Part shown: positions 25,160 to 33,508 of the stretch, piece after piece | Layout: each line of letters begins with the position of its first letter | How positions within the stretch are numbered: position 1 is the stretch's first letter | Source: FEB-7 sp963698265 | GTDB taxonomy: Bacteria; Pseudomonadota; Gammaproteobacteria; Burkholderiales; Usitatibacteraceae | Assembly: GCA_963698265.1 (NCBI GenBank) | Contig: CAVOQC010000002.1 | Span: 372,001 to 436,000, forward strand | Direction of reading: 5' to 3' | Length of the DNA stretch: 64,000 bases | Program-made: the position numbers and the translations under genes | The notes under the pieces: generated by a model | What the model was told of the DNA's origin: nothing | Databases searched by the model: none | What the model saw: only the letters and a program-made list of their open reading frames with translations

Positions 25160-25634
25160 GACGCCAGGGTCGGATGCATTCCAGTATAGCGGCGGGCAGC
25201 CCGCGAACGACCCCGCCTGGCGTGTGGTCATCGCGATCGGCCCGTCGCGGCTGGCGCGGGGGTGGATCGTGGCGATCGTTGCGGCGTCGGCATTCGCAAC
25301 GCTCGCCGCGAACCTGGACCCCTTCCTGCAGGCCGCTGTCATCCTCACGCTCGTGTGTGCCCACGTTCGCGCGTTGCGCCTGGACGCCTGCCGCGAAGGT
25401 CCCGGCGCCATCGTCCGGCTCACGGTCGACCTGGCAGAGCGCGTCGAGGCGCAGCTGCACGACGGAACCCCGGTCGCCGGCCGGCTCCGGGAGGGCTGCT
25501 TCGTCGCACCCTGGCTCACGATCGTCCGGTGGCGCCCCGACGGCGCCCGCTTCACGCGCACGATTCTCGTCGCCCCGGACGCCGTCGATGCCGATGCGTA
25601 CCGGCGCCTGCGCATCCTGCTGCGATGGCGCTGA
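25158..25634 (+). CDS. YgfX-family membrane protein
   Basis: Up to 158 residues. Residues about 34-68 contain two hydrophobic stretches separated by a short turn (ARGWIVAIVAASAFATLAA, then AAVILTLVCAHVRAL), and the end DAVDADAYRRLRILLRWR is the C-terminal signature of the YgfX/CptA family, small inner-membrane proteins; the E. coli member was reported to interfere with cell-shape proteins and works beside the flavinylation factor SdhE. No sdhE is present here. The start is uncertain: the ATG at 25158 overlaps the ygfZ ATG on the other strand, and later GTG codons are possible. purL follows after 15 bases. Confidence 0.65.
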   Translation: MTPGSDAFQYSGGQPANDPAWRVVIAIGPSRLARGWIVAIVAASAFATLAANLDPFLQAAVILTLVCAHVRALRLDACREGPGAIVRLTVDLAERVEAQLHDGTPVAGRLREGCFVAPWLTIVRWRPDGARFTRTILVAPDAVDADAYRRLRILLRWR

Positions 25635-25637
25635 CGG

Positions 25638-25643
25638 TATAAT
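25638..25643 (+). promoter_or_regulatory. Perfect -10 box TATAAT, 6 bases before the purL start
   Basis: TATAAT is followed by CCGGCC and the purL ATG at 25650, the same geometry as queA. It lies only 3 bases past the ygfX stop codon. The predicted purL mRNA is leaderless. Confidence 0.55.
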
Positions 25644-25649
25644 CCGGCC

Positions 25650-28600
25650 ATGAATTCGCACGTGGCGCCCGCGCAGCCCCTGCTCACGCTGCACGGCGGC
25701 GTCGCGCTCTCCGCCTTCCGCATCGACAAGCTGGTCGCCGGCCTCGATCCCGGCCTGCGCGGGCGCCTCGCGGTCGACACGCGCTTCGTCCATTTCGCGC
25801 AGCTCTCCACGCCGCTCACGCCCGCGGAATCCGAAGTCCTCGCGAAGATCCTCACCTACGGCACGCCCGCCGGCGCCGCTCCCGAGGGCGAGCTCCGGCT
25901 CGTGCTCCCGCGCTTCGGCACCGTGTCGCCGTGGTCGTCCAAGGCCACGGACATCGCGCACAACTGCGGCCTGGAAAAGCTCGTCCGCCTCGAACGCGGA
26001 GTGGCCTGGCATTTCGCCTTGCAGGGCGGCAAGCCGCTCGCGGGCGATGCGGAGCGCGCGCTCCACGACGCGATCCACGACCGCATGACGGAAACGGTGG
26101 AGACCTCGCTCGCCGCCGCCGCGCGGCTCTTTGCCCGCCACGAGCCCGCGCCCCTCGCGACGGTCGATCTCCTGGGCGGCGGAAGGAAGGCGCTCGAGGA
26201 GGCGAACGCCGCGCTGGGGCTCGCGCTCGCGCCCGACGAGATCGACTACCTCGTCGAGAATTTCGCGAAAATGGGGCGCAACCCCACGGACGTGGAACTC
26301 ATGATGTTCGCGCAGGCCAACAGCGAGCATTGCCGGCACAAGATCTTCAACGCCTCCTGGACGATCGACGGCAGGGCCGAGGACAAGAGCCTCTTCCAGA
26401 TGATCCGCAACACCCACGCCGCGAGCCCGCGCGGCACGGTCGTGGCCTACTCGGACAATTCCGCGGTGATGGAAGGTGCCACGATCGAGCGCTTCTTCCC
26501 CGATGCCGATCGCGGCTGGGCGTTCCACCGGGACGAGACGCACATCCTCATGAAGGTGGAGACCCACAACCACCCGACCGCCATCGCGCCGCACCCGGGC
26601 GCGGGAACGGGCGCGGGAGGCGAGATCCGCGACGAGGGTGCGACCGGCACGGGCGGCAAGCCCAAGGCGGGCCTCACCGGGTTCTCGGTATCGAACCTCC
26701 AGCTCCCCGGGCAGCGCGAGCCGTGGGAAGGCGACTACGGCAAGCCCGGGCGCATCGCCTCGGCGCTCGCGATCATGATCGAGGGCCCGATCGGGGGCGC
26801 GGCGTACAACAACGAGTTCGGCCGGCCGAACCTCGCCGGCTACTTCCGCGCCTTCGAGATGGAAGTCGCGGGCGAGGTGCGCGGCTACCACAAGCCCATC
26901 ATGCTGGCCGGCGGCCTCGGAAACCTCTCCGCGCGGCACGTCGAGAAGCACGCCTTCGCCGCGGACACCGTGCTCATCCAGCTGGGCGGTCCGGGTTTCC
27001 TCATCGGCATGGGCGGTGGGGCGGCCTCCTCGATGGCGAGCGGAACCAACACCGAGTCCCTCGATTTCGATTCCGTGCAGCGGGCGAACGCGGAACTCGA
27101 GCGCCGCTGCCAGGAGGTGATCGACGCCTGCTGGCAGATGGGGGAGTCGAACCCCATCCTCTCCATCCACGACGTGGGCGCGGGCGGGATCTCCAACGCG
27201 CTGCCGGAGCTTGCGCACGGCGGCGGCGTCGGCGCCGACGTGGAGCTGCGCGAGGTGCCGATCCAGGAGCCGGGCATGACGCCCATGCAGATCTGGTCCA
27301 ACGAGTCGCAGGAGCGCTACGTGCTCGCGATCCCCGAGGACCGGATCGACGAGTTCGCCCGGGTCTGCGAGCGCGAGCGCTGCCCCTTCGCGGTGGTGGG
27401 CATCGCCCGCGCCGACGGCCGGCTCGTGGTCGAGGACACGCTCTTCGCGAACGACCCCGTGGACATGCCGCTGGAGGTGCTGCTCGGCAAGCCCCCGCGC
27501 ATGCACCGCGACGTGAAGCGCCTCGCGCGCAAGCCTGCGGTCTTCGATCTGTCCGCCATCGACCTCGAGGAGGCGGCGTTGCGCGTGCTGCGGCTTCCGG
27601 CGGTCGCGGACAAGACTTTCCTCGTCACCATCGGCGACCGCTCCGTGGGCGGCCTGTGCGCGCGCGACCAGATGGTCGGCCCGTGGCAGGTGCCGGTGGC
27701 CGACTGCGCGGTCACGACGATGGGTTACGCGACGCACCTCGGCGAAGCCATGGCCCTCGGCGAGCGCACGCCCGTCGCGCTGATCGACGGCCCCGCCTCG
27801 GGGCGCATGGCGGTGGGAGAGGCGATCACGAACATCGCCGCAGCCGCCATCGCGGCCCTGGGAGACGTGAAGCTCTCCGCCAACTGGATGTGCGCGGCGG
27901 GGCATCCGGGAGAGGACGCGGCGCTCTTCGACACGGTGCGGGCCGTGGGCATGGAACTCTGCCCCGCGCTCGGCGTCGCGATTCCCGTCGGCAAGGATTC
28001 CATGTCGATGAAGACGACCTGGCAGGATCCCGCCACGGGTGAGGCGAAGGCGGTCACCGCGCCGCTCTCGCTCGTCATCACCGCCTTCGCGCCGGTGACG
28101 GACGCACGCCGCACCCTCACGCCGCAGTTGCGCACCGACGCGGGCGAGACGGAACTCGTGCTGGTCGATCTCGGCGGCGGCAGGAACCGCCTCGGCGGCT
28201 CCGCGCTCGCGCAGGTGCACGGCCAGCTCGGGGATGCGGCGCCCGACGTGGACGACCCCGCGAAGCTCGCCGCCTTTTTCGGCGCGATCCAGGCGCTGAA
28301 CGCGGCCGGCCGGATCCTCGCCTACCACGACCGCTCCGACGGCGGCCTCTTCGCGACGCTGTGCGAGATGGCCTTCGCGGGCCGCGCGGGCGTCTCCGTC
28401 TACCTCGACAACCTCGCCATCGACCCGAAGCAGCTCGACGTCGACGGCCACGAGCGCCAGACCGACGTGCTCGCCGGAAGCGTCGCGGACCGGGTTCTCG
28501 CGGTGCTTTTCAACGAGGAACTGGGCGCGGTGCTGCAGGTGCGCAAGGACGACCGCGCCGCGGTGATGGGCGCGCTGAGGGAAGCCGGGCTCTCGCGCGA

Positions 28601-29630
28601 GTCGCACGTGATCGGGCACCCCAATGCCGAGGGGCAGGTGCGCATCCTCTTGAACGGCAAGCCCGTGCTCGCGCGCAAGCGGGTCGATCTCCACCGTGCG
28701 TGGTCCTCGGTCACGCACGCGATTCAGCGCCTGCGCGACAACCCGGCCTGCGCCGACCAGGAGTACGACCGGATCCTGGACGAGGGCGATCCGGGGCTCG
28801 CGGCGAAGTTGAGCTTCGATCCCGCAGAGGACATTGCCGCACCCTTCGTGGCCCGGGGCGCGCGGCCGCGGATCGCGATCCTGCGCGAGCAAGGCGTGAA
28901 CGGGCAGATGGAGATGGCGGCGGCCTTCGACCGCGCGGGCTTCGCGGCCTTCGACGTGCACATGAGCGACATCATCGCGGGGCGCGTGCAGCTCGCCGAC
29001 TTCAAGGGCTTCGCCGCCTGCGGCGGGTTCAGCTACGGCGACACGTTGGGCGCGGGCGAAGGCTGGGCCAAGTCCATCCTCTTCAACGCCCGGGCCCGCG
29101 ACGAGTTCGAGGCGTTCTTCGGCCGCGCCGATTCCTTCGCGCTCGGCGCCTGCAACGGCTGCCAGATGGTGTCGAACCTGAAGTCGATCATCCCGGGCGC
29201 GCAGAACTGGCCGCATTTCGAGAGGAACCTCTCGGAGCAGTACGAGGCGCGCTTCACGCTGCTCGCGGTGCAGAAGTCGCCGTCGCTCTTCTTCGCGGGC
29301 ATGGAAGGCAGCCGCATCCCCATCGTCACCGCCCACGGCGAGGGCCGGGCGAGCTTCCGCGACGCGAAGGCGCGCGAGGCCTGCGAGTACCTGGTCGCCG
29401 CGCGCTTCGTCGACCACCGCGGCAAGCCGACCGAGGCCTACCCCTACAACGCCAACGGCTCGCCCGGCGGCATCACCGCGGTCACCACGCCGGACGGGCG
29501 CTTCACGATCATGATGCCGCACCCGGAGCGCGTCTTCCGCACCGTGCTCATGTCGTGGCACCCGGACGGCTGGGGCGAGGATTCGCCGTGGATGCGCATG
29601 TTCCGCAACGCGCGCGCCTGGCTCAACTAG
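25650..29630 (+). CDS. purL: Phosphoribosylformylglycinamidine synthase (large, single-chain)
   Basis: A 1326-residue enzyme of purine synthesis that converts FGAR, glutamine and ATP to FGAM. It is the large proteobacterial form with all parts in one chain: an N-terminal PurS-like region, two AIRS-type synthase halves (FAQANSEHCRHKIFNA, KVETHNHPTAIAPHPGAGTG, LSIHDVGAGGISNALPEL, MSMKTTW, AYHDRSDGG) and a C-terminal class I glutamine amidotransferase from about residue 1070 with FSYGDTLGAGEGWAKSIL and the nucleophile Cys1168 in GACNGCQM. A gram-positive PurL would be much shorter with separate PurS and PurQ. A long open frame on the opposite strand is a codon-bias shadow. No ribosome-binding site precedes the ATG. 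Confidence 0.97.
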   Translation: MNSHVAPAQPLLTLHGGVALSAFRIDKLVAGLDPGLRGRLAVDTRFVHFAQLSTPLTPAESEVLAKILTYGTPAGAAPEGELRLVLPRFGTVSPWSSKATDIAHNCGLEKLVRLERGVAWHFALQGGKPLAGDAERALHDAIHDRMTETVETSLAAAARLFARHEPAPLATVDLLGGGRKALEEANAALGLALAPDEIDYLVENFAKMGRNPTDVELMMFAQANSEHCRHKIFNASWTIDGRAEDKSLFQMIRNTHAASPRGTVVAYSDNSAVMEGATIERFFPDADRGWAFHRDETHILMKVETHNHPTAIAPHPGAGTGAGGEIRDEGATGTGGKPKAGLTGFSVSNLQLPGQREPWEGDYGKPGRIASALAIMIEGPIGGAAYNNEFGRPNLAGYFRAFEMEVAGEVRGYHKPIMLAGGLGNLSARHVEKHAFAADTVLIQLGGPGFLIGMGGGAASSMASGTNTESLDFDSVQRANAELERRCQEVIDACWQMGESNPILSIHDVGAGGISNALPELAHGGGVGADVELREVPIQEPGMTPMQIWSNESQERYVLAIPEDRIDEFARVCERERCPFAVVGIARADGRLVVEDTLFANDPVDMPLEVLLGKPPRMHRDVKRLARKPAVFDLSAIDLEEAALRVLRLPAVADKTFLVTIGDRSVGGLCARDQMVGPWQVPVADCAVTTMGYATHLGEAMALGERTPVALIDGPASGRMAVGEAITNIAAAAIAALGDVKLSANWMCAAGHPGEDAALFDTVRAVGMELCPALGVAIPVGKDSMSMKTTWQDPATGEAKAVTAPLSLVITAFAPVTDARRTLTPQLRTDAGETELVLVDLGGGRNRLGGSALAQVHGQLGDAAPDVDDPAKLAAFFGAIQALNAAGRILAYHDRSDGGLFATLCEMAFAGRAGVSVYLDNLAIDPKQLDVDGHERQTDVLAGSVADRVLAVLFNEELGAVLQVRKDDRAAVMGALREAGLSRESHVIGHPNAEGQVRILLNGKPVLARKRVDLHRAWSSVTHAIQRLRDNPACADQEYDRILDEGDPGLAAKLSFDPAEDIAAPFVARGARPRIAILREQGVNGQMEMAAAFDRAGFAAFDVHMSDIIAGRVQLADFKGFAACGGFSYGDTLGAGEGWAKSILFNARARDEFEAFFGRADSFALGACNGCQMVSNLKSIIPGAQNWPHFERNLSEQYEARFTLLAVQKSPSLFFAGMEGSRIPIVTAHGEGRASFRDAKAREACEYLVAARFVDHRGKPTEAYPYNANGSPGGITAVTTPDGRFTIMMPHPERVFRTVLMSWHPDGWGEDSPWMRMFRNARAWLN

Positions 29631-29635
29631 AAATT

Positions 29636-29676
29636 GGGAACGCTCCCCTGTTTTTCGCTTGATGGGGAGCGTCCCC
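29636..29676. repeat. Inverted repeat of the GGGGAGCGTCCCC family downstream of purL
   Basis: Arms at 29636-29648 and 29664-29676 pair with one mismatch around a 15-base T-rich loop. It starts 5 bases after the purL stop and matches the elements at 15737 and 24299. It may terminate purL transcription or be a mobile-type intergenic repeat. Confidence 0.6.
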
Positions 29677-29692
29677 GTTTCCGGGAGGCAGC

Positions 29693-30004
29693 ATGTATGT
29701 GGTGATCTGGCGCTACCGGGTCGATCCGGAGCAGGCGGCGAAATTCGAGAAGGCCTACGGGCCGAAGGGCGAGTGGGCGAAGCTCTTTTCCGCGTCGAAA
29801 GACTACCTCGGCACGGAACTGCTCGCCGACGACGAGCGCGCGGGCGAGTACGTGACCATCGACCGCTGGTCGGGCGAGGAGGCGTACAGCGCCTTCCTCG
29901 GCGAGCACGAGACCGAATACGACCGCATCGACCGGAGATGCGAGGCGCTCACGCTCTCGGAGAGCCGCGTGGGCGCGTACGGCCTCGCCGGGAAGAAGGC
30001 GTGA
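29693..30004 (+). CDS. Antibiotic-biosynthesis-monooxygenase-like (dimeric alpha/beta barrel) protein
   Basis: A 103-residue protein with the beta-alpha-beta pattern of ABM-type ferredoxin-like barrels: MYVVIWRYRVDPEQAAKFEKAY at the start, a central helix, and GEYVTIDRWSGEEAYSAFL toward the end. Members act as small oxygenases or heme-degrading or binding proteins; no activity can be assigned here. The ATG has GGGAGG seven bases upstream. It is translationally coupled to the next acetyltransferase gene (GTGA overlap). Confidence 0.7.
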   Translation: MYVVIWRYRVDPEQAAKFEKAYGPKGEWAKLFSASKDYLGTELLADDERAGEYVTIDRWSGEEAYSAFLGEHETEYDRIDRRCEALTLSESRVGAYGLAGKKA

Positions 30005-30480
30005 GCGAACTCGCGTTTTCGCGCATGGGCCCCGGCGATCGCGACGGGGCCTCGGGGCTCTTCCTCGCGTTCCTGCGCGCCGATCCACACTACCGGGATG
30101 TCGCCGCCGTCTACGGTGACGGCGGCCCCGAGGCGCTCTCCCGTGCGCTGGACCTCTTTCTCGCGAGGCCCGAACTCGGCTTCGTGTGGATGGCGCGGCG
30201 CGGCGGCGAGGTCGTGGGCTGCTGCGTCGTGTGCCTCGCGATCTCCACTTCGCGCGGCACCCTCGTGGCCAAGCTGGACGACGTGAACGTGCGCCCGGGG
30301 CTCGAGGGGCAGGGCATCGGCTCGGCGATGCTCGCTGCGCTCAAGGCCGAACTCGCGAAGGCGGGTGTGACGCGCATCGACACCGCCACGCACTTCGACA
30401 ATCCCGGCGCGCGGCGCTTCTACGAGCGCCACGGCTTCGCGACCCTGCGCGAGGAGCGCCTGAGCTGCCTGCTGGCCTGA
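30001..30480 (+). CDS. GNAT-family N-acetyltransferase
   Basis: A 159-residue GNAT protein. The core has VVGCCVVCLAIS, then KLDDVNVRPGLEGQGIGSAML with the acetyl-CoA pyrophosphate loop, and TATHFDNPGARRFYERHGFA. The GTG start overlaps the TGA of the upstream ABM-like gene, so the two are made together. The substrate is unknown; amino-acid or small-molecule amine acetylation is usual for this type. Confidence 0.85.
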   Translation: MSELAFSRMGPGDRDGASGLFLAFLRADPHYRDVAAVYGDGGPEALSRALDLFLARPELGFVWMARRGGEVVGCCVVCLAISTSRGTLVAKLDDVNVRPGLEGQGIGSAMLAALKAELAKAGVTRIDTATHFDNPGARRFYERHGFATLREERLSCLLA

Positions 30481-30513
30481 GCAAGACTGCGGCCCGCGAC
30501 GCGGGCGGGACGG

Positions 30514-31458
30514 TTACCGCTCGATCCTGCGCAGCCACTCCTCGCTGATGCGGTAGCCCGGGTGGTCGCGGCGGAACTGCGCCAGCGCGCGGTCGGCTTC
30601 TTCGTGCAATCTTCGGTTGCGCAGCAGGGCGATGCGCTCGAGTTGCTTCTCGGGCGCCTCCGATGCGCCGAGCGTGGCCTTTTCCTCCCGCGTGGCCGCA
30701 TCACGGGACGCCTCCGTCTTCGCCCGCGGGGCGGGCGGCGCGGCGGCGCGGGCGGGCCCCGCGGGCCGGACGGCATCGGCTGCCGCAGGCGCCGCGGCCG
30801 CGGGCATCGGCGCCACGTTTTTCTCCAGGGGCGTCGAAAATGACGTCGTGCCCGATGCGGGCGGGAAAGCGGCAGGCGGCGGCGAGGCGGGACGCGCGAC
30901 CGGTTCGGCGCGCGGCGGATCGGGTGCGAAGCGCTTCGCCTCGGGCGCCGGTACGGGTTGCCGGGCGAGGGCCGGCGGCGCATCCATGGCCTGCGGCGCC
31001 GGCGCGCCGGGTTGCGAAGACTTCTGCGCCGGCGCGGCGATCGACTGCTCCCGTATCGCGGGCGCCGGCACCGTCGCTGCGGGCGGTGGTGCGTGCTCGG
31101 GCGCCGTCACAGGCTTCGACTCGGGCTGTGCCGTCGCCGCGGCCGGTTTCCCGGAAGCCCGCAACTCCTCGGCTTCCGTCGCAGGAGGAGCGACGGGGTA
31201 CTCGGCGCTGCCCGAGGAAACCGGCGTGCCGTCCATGACCATCGGCTTTTCTCGCTCGACCTGCAGCGACACGCCGATGGCGAGTGCCAGCACGGCGGCG
31301 ATCGACATCGGCAGCTGCCAGCGGCGCATGCCGCCCGGCCGCGCGCCCACGGCCCGCCGCGCGGCCGCCTGGATCGCCGCGTCGAGCGCGGGCGGGGGCG
31401 CCTCGCCCGGCATCGCGCGATAGGCGGCGCTCACGCGGTCGTCGCGCGGATCAGCCAT
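30514..31458 (-). CDS. Anti-sigma-factor-like membrane protein with a long Pro/Ala-rich periplasmic region
   Basis: A 314-residue protein. Residues 1-45 are cytoplasmic (VSAAYRAMPGEAPPPALDAA), 49-67 a single membrane helix (PMSIAAVLALAIGVSLQVE), and about 70-265 a low-complexity Pro/Ala-rich periplasmic stretch. The last 50 residues are ordered again (EKQLERIALLRNRRLHEEAD, then RDHPGYRISEEWLRRIER). The start overlaps the end of the ECF sigma gene by 8 bases, which is the usual arrangement for an anti-sigma partner. No zinc-binding anti-sigma motif (HxxxCxxC) is seen, so the binding mode would be different; the role is inferred from position. Confidence 0.7.
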   Translation of the reverse strand: MADPRDDRVSAAYRAMPGEAPPPALDAAIQAAARRAVGARPGGMRRWQLPMSIAAVLALAIGVSLQVEREKPMVMDGTPVSSGSAEYPVAPPATEAEELRASGKPAAATAQPESKPVTAPEHAPPPAATVPAPAIREQSIAAPAQKSSQPGAPAPQAMDAPPALARQPVPAPEAKRFAPDPPRAEPVARPASPPPAAFPPASGTTSFSTPLEKNVAPMPAAAAPAAADAVRPAGPARAAAPPAPRAKTEASRDAATREEKATLGASEAPEKQLERIALLRNRRLHEEADRALAQFRRDHPGYRISEEWLRRIER

Positions 31459-32008
31459 CGAGGGCTTCCCGGAGCTTCGCCGTCGCGTAGCGCACGCGGC
31501 TCTTCACCGCTTCCTCGTTCGCGCCGGTGGCCGCGGCGATTTCGGCGATGGACATTTCGGCTTCCTCCTTCATCACGAACGCCTCGCGCTGGGCGGGCGG
31601 GAGCGCTTCGAACGCGGCCGCGAACCGCGCCATCGCCTCCCGGTTGGACAGCTGCGCGAACGGTTCGTCGCCGGGATCGCCCGGCGGATCGATCGCGGGC
31701 CGCCCGTCTTCGTCCCCGGCGTCGAGGGGCACGAGCGTCAGGCCCTTGCGTCGCCAGGCGTCGACGAGCCGGTTGTGGGCTATGGCGTAGAGCCAGGTGG
31801 TGAACTTCGCCCGCGGCTCGTAGCGGGCCCTCGCCTCGATCGCCTTCATCCAGACGTCCTGGAAGATCTCCTCGGCATCGGCCTTCGACGGCAGGGACCG
31901 GGAGACGAAGCGAAACACCGTGCCCCTGTGGCGCGCGTAGAGACGGTCGAACGCGCCGGCGTCCCCTCCGGCAAAGGCGAGCATGAGTTGTTCGTCGGTC
32001 TCGGGCAC
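31451..32008 (-). CDS. ECF-family RNA polymerase sigma factor
   Basis: A 185-residue sigma-70 family protein with the two ECF domains. Region 2 spans about residues 15-80 (FDRLYARHRGTVFRFVSRSL, DAEEIFQDVWMKAIEA, FTTWLYAIAHNRLVD) and region 4 about 120-180 (LPPAQREAFVMKEEAEMSIAEIAAATG, then AVKSRVRYATAKLREAL). The linker is acidic and Pro-rich. It is followed by a membrane anti-sigma-like gene in an 8-base overlap and preceded by a lipoprotein gene. Signals that release it cannot be inferred. Confidence 0.93.
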   Translation of the reverse strand: MPETDEQLMLAFAGGDAGAFDRLYARHRGTVFRFVSRSLPSKADAEEIFQDVWMKAIEARARYEPRAKFTTWLYAIAHNRLVDAWRRKGLTLVPLDAGDEDGRPAIDPPGDPGDEPFAQLSNREAMARFAAAFEALPPAQREAFVMKEEAEMSIAEIAAATGANEEAVKSRVRYATAKLREALDG

Positions 32009-32052
32009 GCGGGGAGTTTACGCTCCCCGCGCGGCATCCGAGGCCCGGCGGC

Positions 32053-32895
32053 TCACACGCCCGGCGGCCGGTGCCAGGAGCGGTAGTGGGACACCGGATC
32101 GGGCGCGAATCCCGGGAAGGGGTTCGGGTCGCGCGAGCGCGGCGCGGGGCGGATCACGCCCTGTGCGACGAGGTTTCGCGTGCTGTCGTAGTAGATCGTG
32201 ATCGTCTCCGCGGGATAGGGCGAGGCGCGCTCGAACTCCACGAAGCGTGTCGGGTTCGTCTCGCGGCGGCCGTGCCCGGTGCCGAGCGGCGACTCGGCTT
32301 GCGCGCGCTTGGCGGCCGAATCCCGGGATTCGTTGCGCTCGGCGGGCGCGGCGGCCGAGGGTGCCGCCGGATAAGGCGAGGATCCGCCGGATTCCTGCTT
32401 CGCGAACGGCTGGGGCAGGGGCTGCGGGGGGGTGACGGGCTCCGGGGGCTTCCGCTTGAAGAGCGCCACGCCGATCACGCCGACGTCGTCGGGGCGTCCG
32501 GTGCGCGCGGCATAGGAATCGGGAAGCGACGTGAAGTAGAACGCGGCGGTGTGCTGCATGCTCTTGCGCCAGCCGGACACGTCCAGCGACGCGTAGGAGC
32601 CCAGCACATAGCCGCTCTGGGTCGCCCGCGCCGATTGCCCGGTGATCACGTTCACGCCGTCGACGCTCACCACCGCGAGGAGGTCCTCGCCCGAGGCGTT
32701 GCGCACGCGCACCTGGTACTCGTTGCCCGGATGGCCGGCGACGTAGGCGCGCCCGTCGCGCCAGTGCACGGGAAGCTCCCGGTTCGCGGTTCGGTCGTAG
32801 ACGGTGACGCGGGCGAGGCCGCCCGTGCCGTGGGCGCAGGCGGGAAGGACGAGGGCGGTGGCGAGGGCGGCGGCCAGGGTGGCGAGGCGCTTCAT
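32053..32895 (-). CDS. Lipoprotein of unknown function upstream of the ECF sigma gene
   Basis: A 280-residue protein with a clear lipoprotein signal: basic start MKRLA, hydrophobic core, lipobox LPAC with Cys20. Residues about 25-150 look like a compact beta domain (ARVTVYDRTANRELPVHWRD, GNEYQVRVRNASGEDLLAVV, VNVITGQSARATQSGYVL). Residues 155-215 are Pro/Ser-rich and the C-terminal 60 residues contain FVEFERASPYPAETITIYYD. A 44-base gap separates it from the sigma factor gene, so it may be in the same operon and act as the envelope sensor or a target; this is inference. I recall similar lipoproteins beside ECF factors in betaproteobacteria but cannot name a family. Confidence 0.7.
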   Translation of the reverse strand: MKRLATLAAALATALVLPACAHGTGGLARVTVYDRTANRELPVHWRDGRAYVAGHPGNEYQVRVRNASGEDLLAVVSVDGVNVITGQSARATQSGYVLGSYASLDVSGWRKSMQHTAAFYFTSLPDSYAARTGRPDDVGVIGVALFKRKPPEPVTPPQPLPQPFAKQESGGSSPYPAAPSAAAPAERNESRDSAAKRAQAESPLGTGHGRRETNPTRFVEFERASPYPAETITIYYDSTRNLVAQGVIRPAPRSRDPNPFPGFAPDPVSHYRSWHRPPGV

Positions 32896-32969
32896 GACGG
32901 CTCCTTTCGGGGCTGCCCCGCCGGGATGGCGGGGTTCAGGTCATGAAACGGCGCCGCCGGGCAAAAGGG

Positions 32970-33407
32970 TCAATGGGTGATGACGACGAGCACGTTGCAG
33001 GGGGCGTGCTCGATCAGCGCCTTGGAAACGGAGCCTCTCCACCACCGCGCCGCCCAGCCTTCCAGGTGGCGGTGCCCGACCACGATCAGGTCGGCGGAGA
33101 TCCGGCTCGCGCACTTCGCGATCTCGTCGACGGCGTCGCCGACCACCACCTCGCCGTTGGCGTTGTGCCCGGCCTCCGAGAGCCGGCGCAGGCCCTCGTC
33201 GAGGATGCCCTGGTATTGCTCGCGGTCGCGCTCCTCGCTGCCGGCGTCGTAGACGCCGCCTTCGGCGCCGATGAAGGTCGCCGGCGAAGGCATCACCGCG
33301 ACGAGGAAGAGTTCCGACTGGTTCCACTGCGCGATGTCGCTGCAGTCGAGCAATGCCTTCTGGCCCGTCTGGGAGCCGTCATAGGCGAGCAGGATTCGCT
33401 TGTACAT
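32970..33407 (-). CDS. Universal stress protein (UspA family)
   Basis: A 145-residue single UspA domain. It starts MYKRILLAYDGSQTGQKAL, the nucleotide-binding strand and loop, and ends VSKALIEHAPCNVLVV. The ATP-binding loop is altered: GxxG-x9-GS would be expected, but here it reads GHRHLEGWAARWWRGSVS, so the first glycine pair is incomplete and ATP binding is uncertain. It is monocistronic as far as can be seen. Confidence 0.88.
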   Translation of the reverse strand: MYKRILLAYDGSQTGQKALLDCSDIAQWNQSELFLVAVMPSPATFIGAEGGVYDAGSEERDREQYQGILDEGLRRLSEAGHNANGEVVVGDAVDEIAKCASRISADLIVVGHRHLEGWAARWWRGSVSKALIEHAPCNVLVVITH

Positions 33408-33508
33408 GGGGTGTGACCTCCGTCTTCATTGTGCGCTATCCGCAATGGTCGCCATGAAAGCCGCCCGGCGCAAGCGTCACGTGGGCGTTAACGGCCGCTC
33501 CGCGGCAC

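Noticed and set aside
25080..29561. A 1493-codon open frame on the minus strand opposite purL
   Set aside because: GC-rich third positions leave the antisense frame open. Its translation is rich in Arg, His and Glu with no domain, while purL on the plus strand matches its family along the full length.
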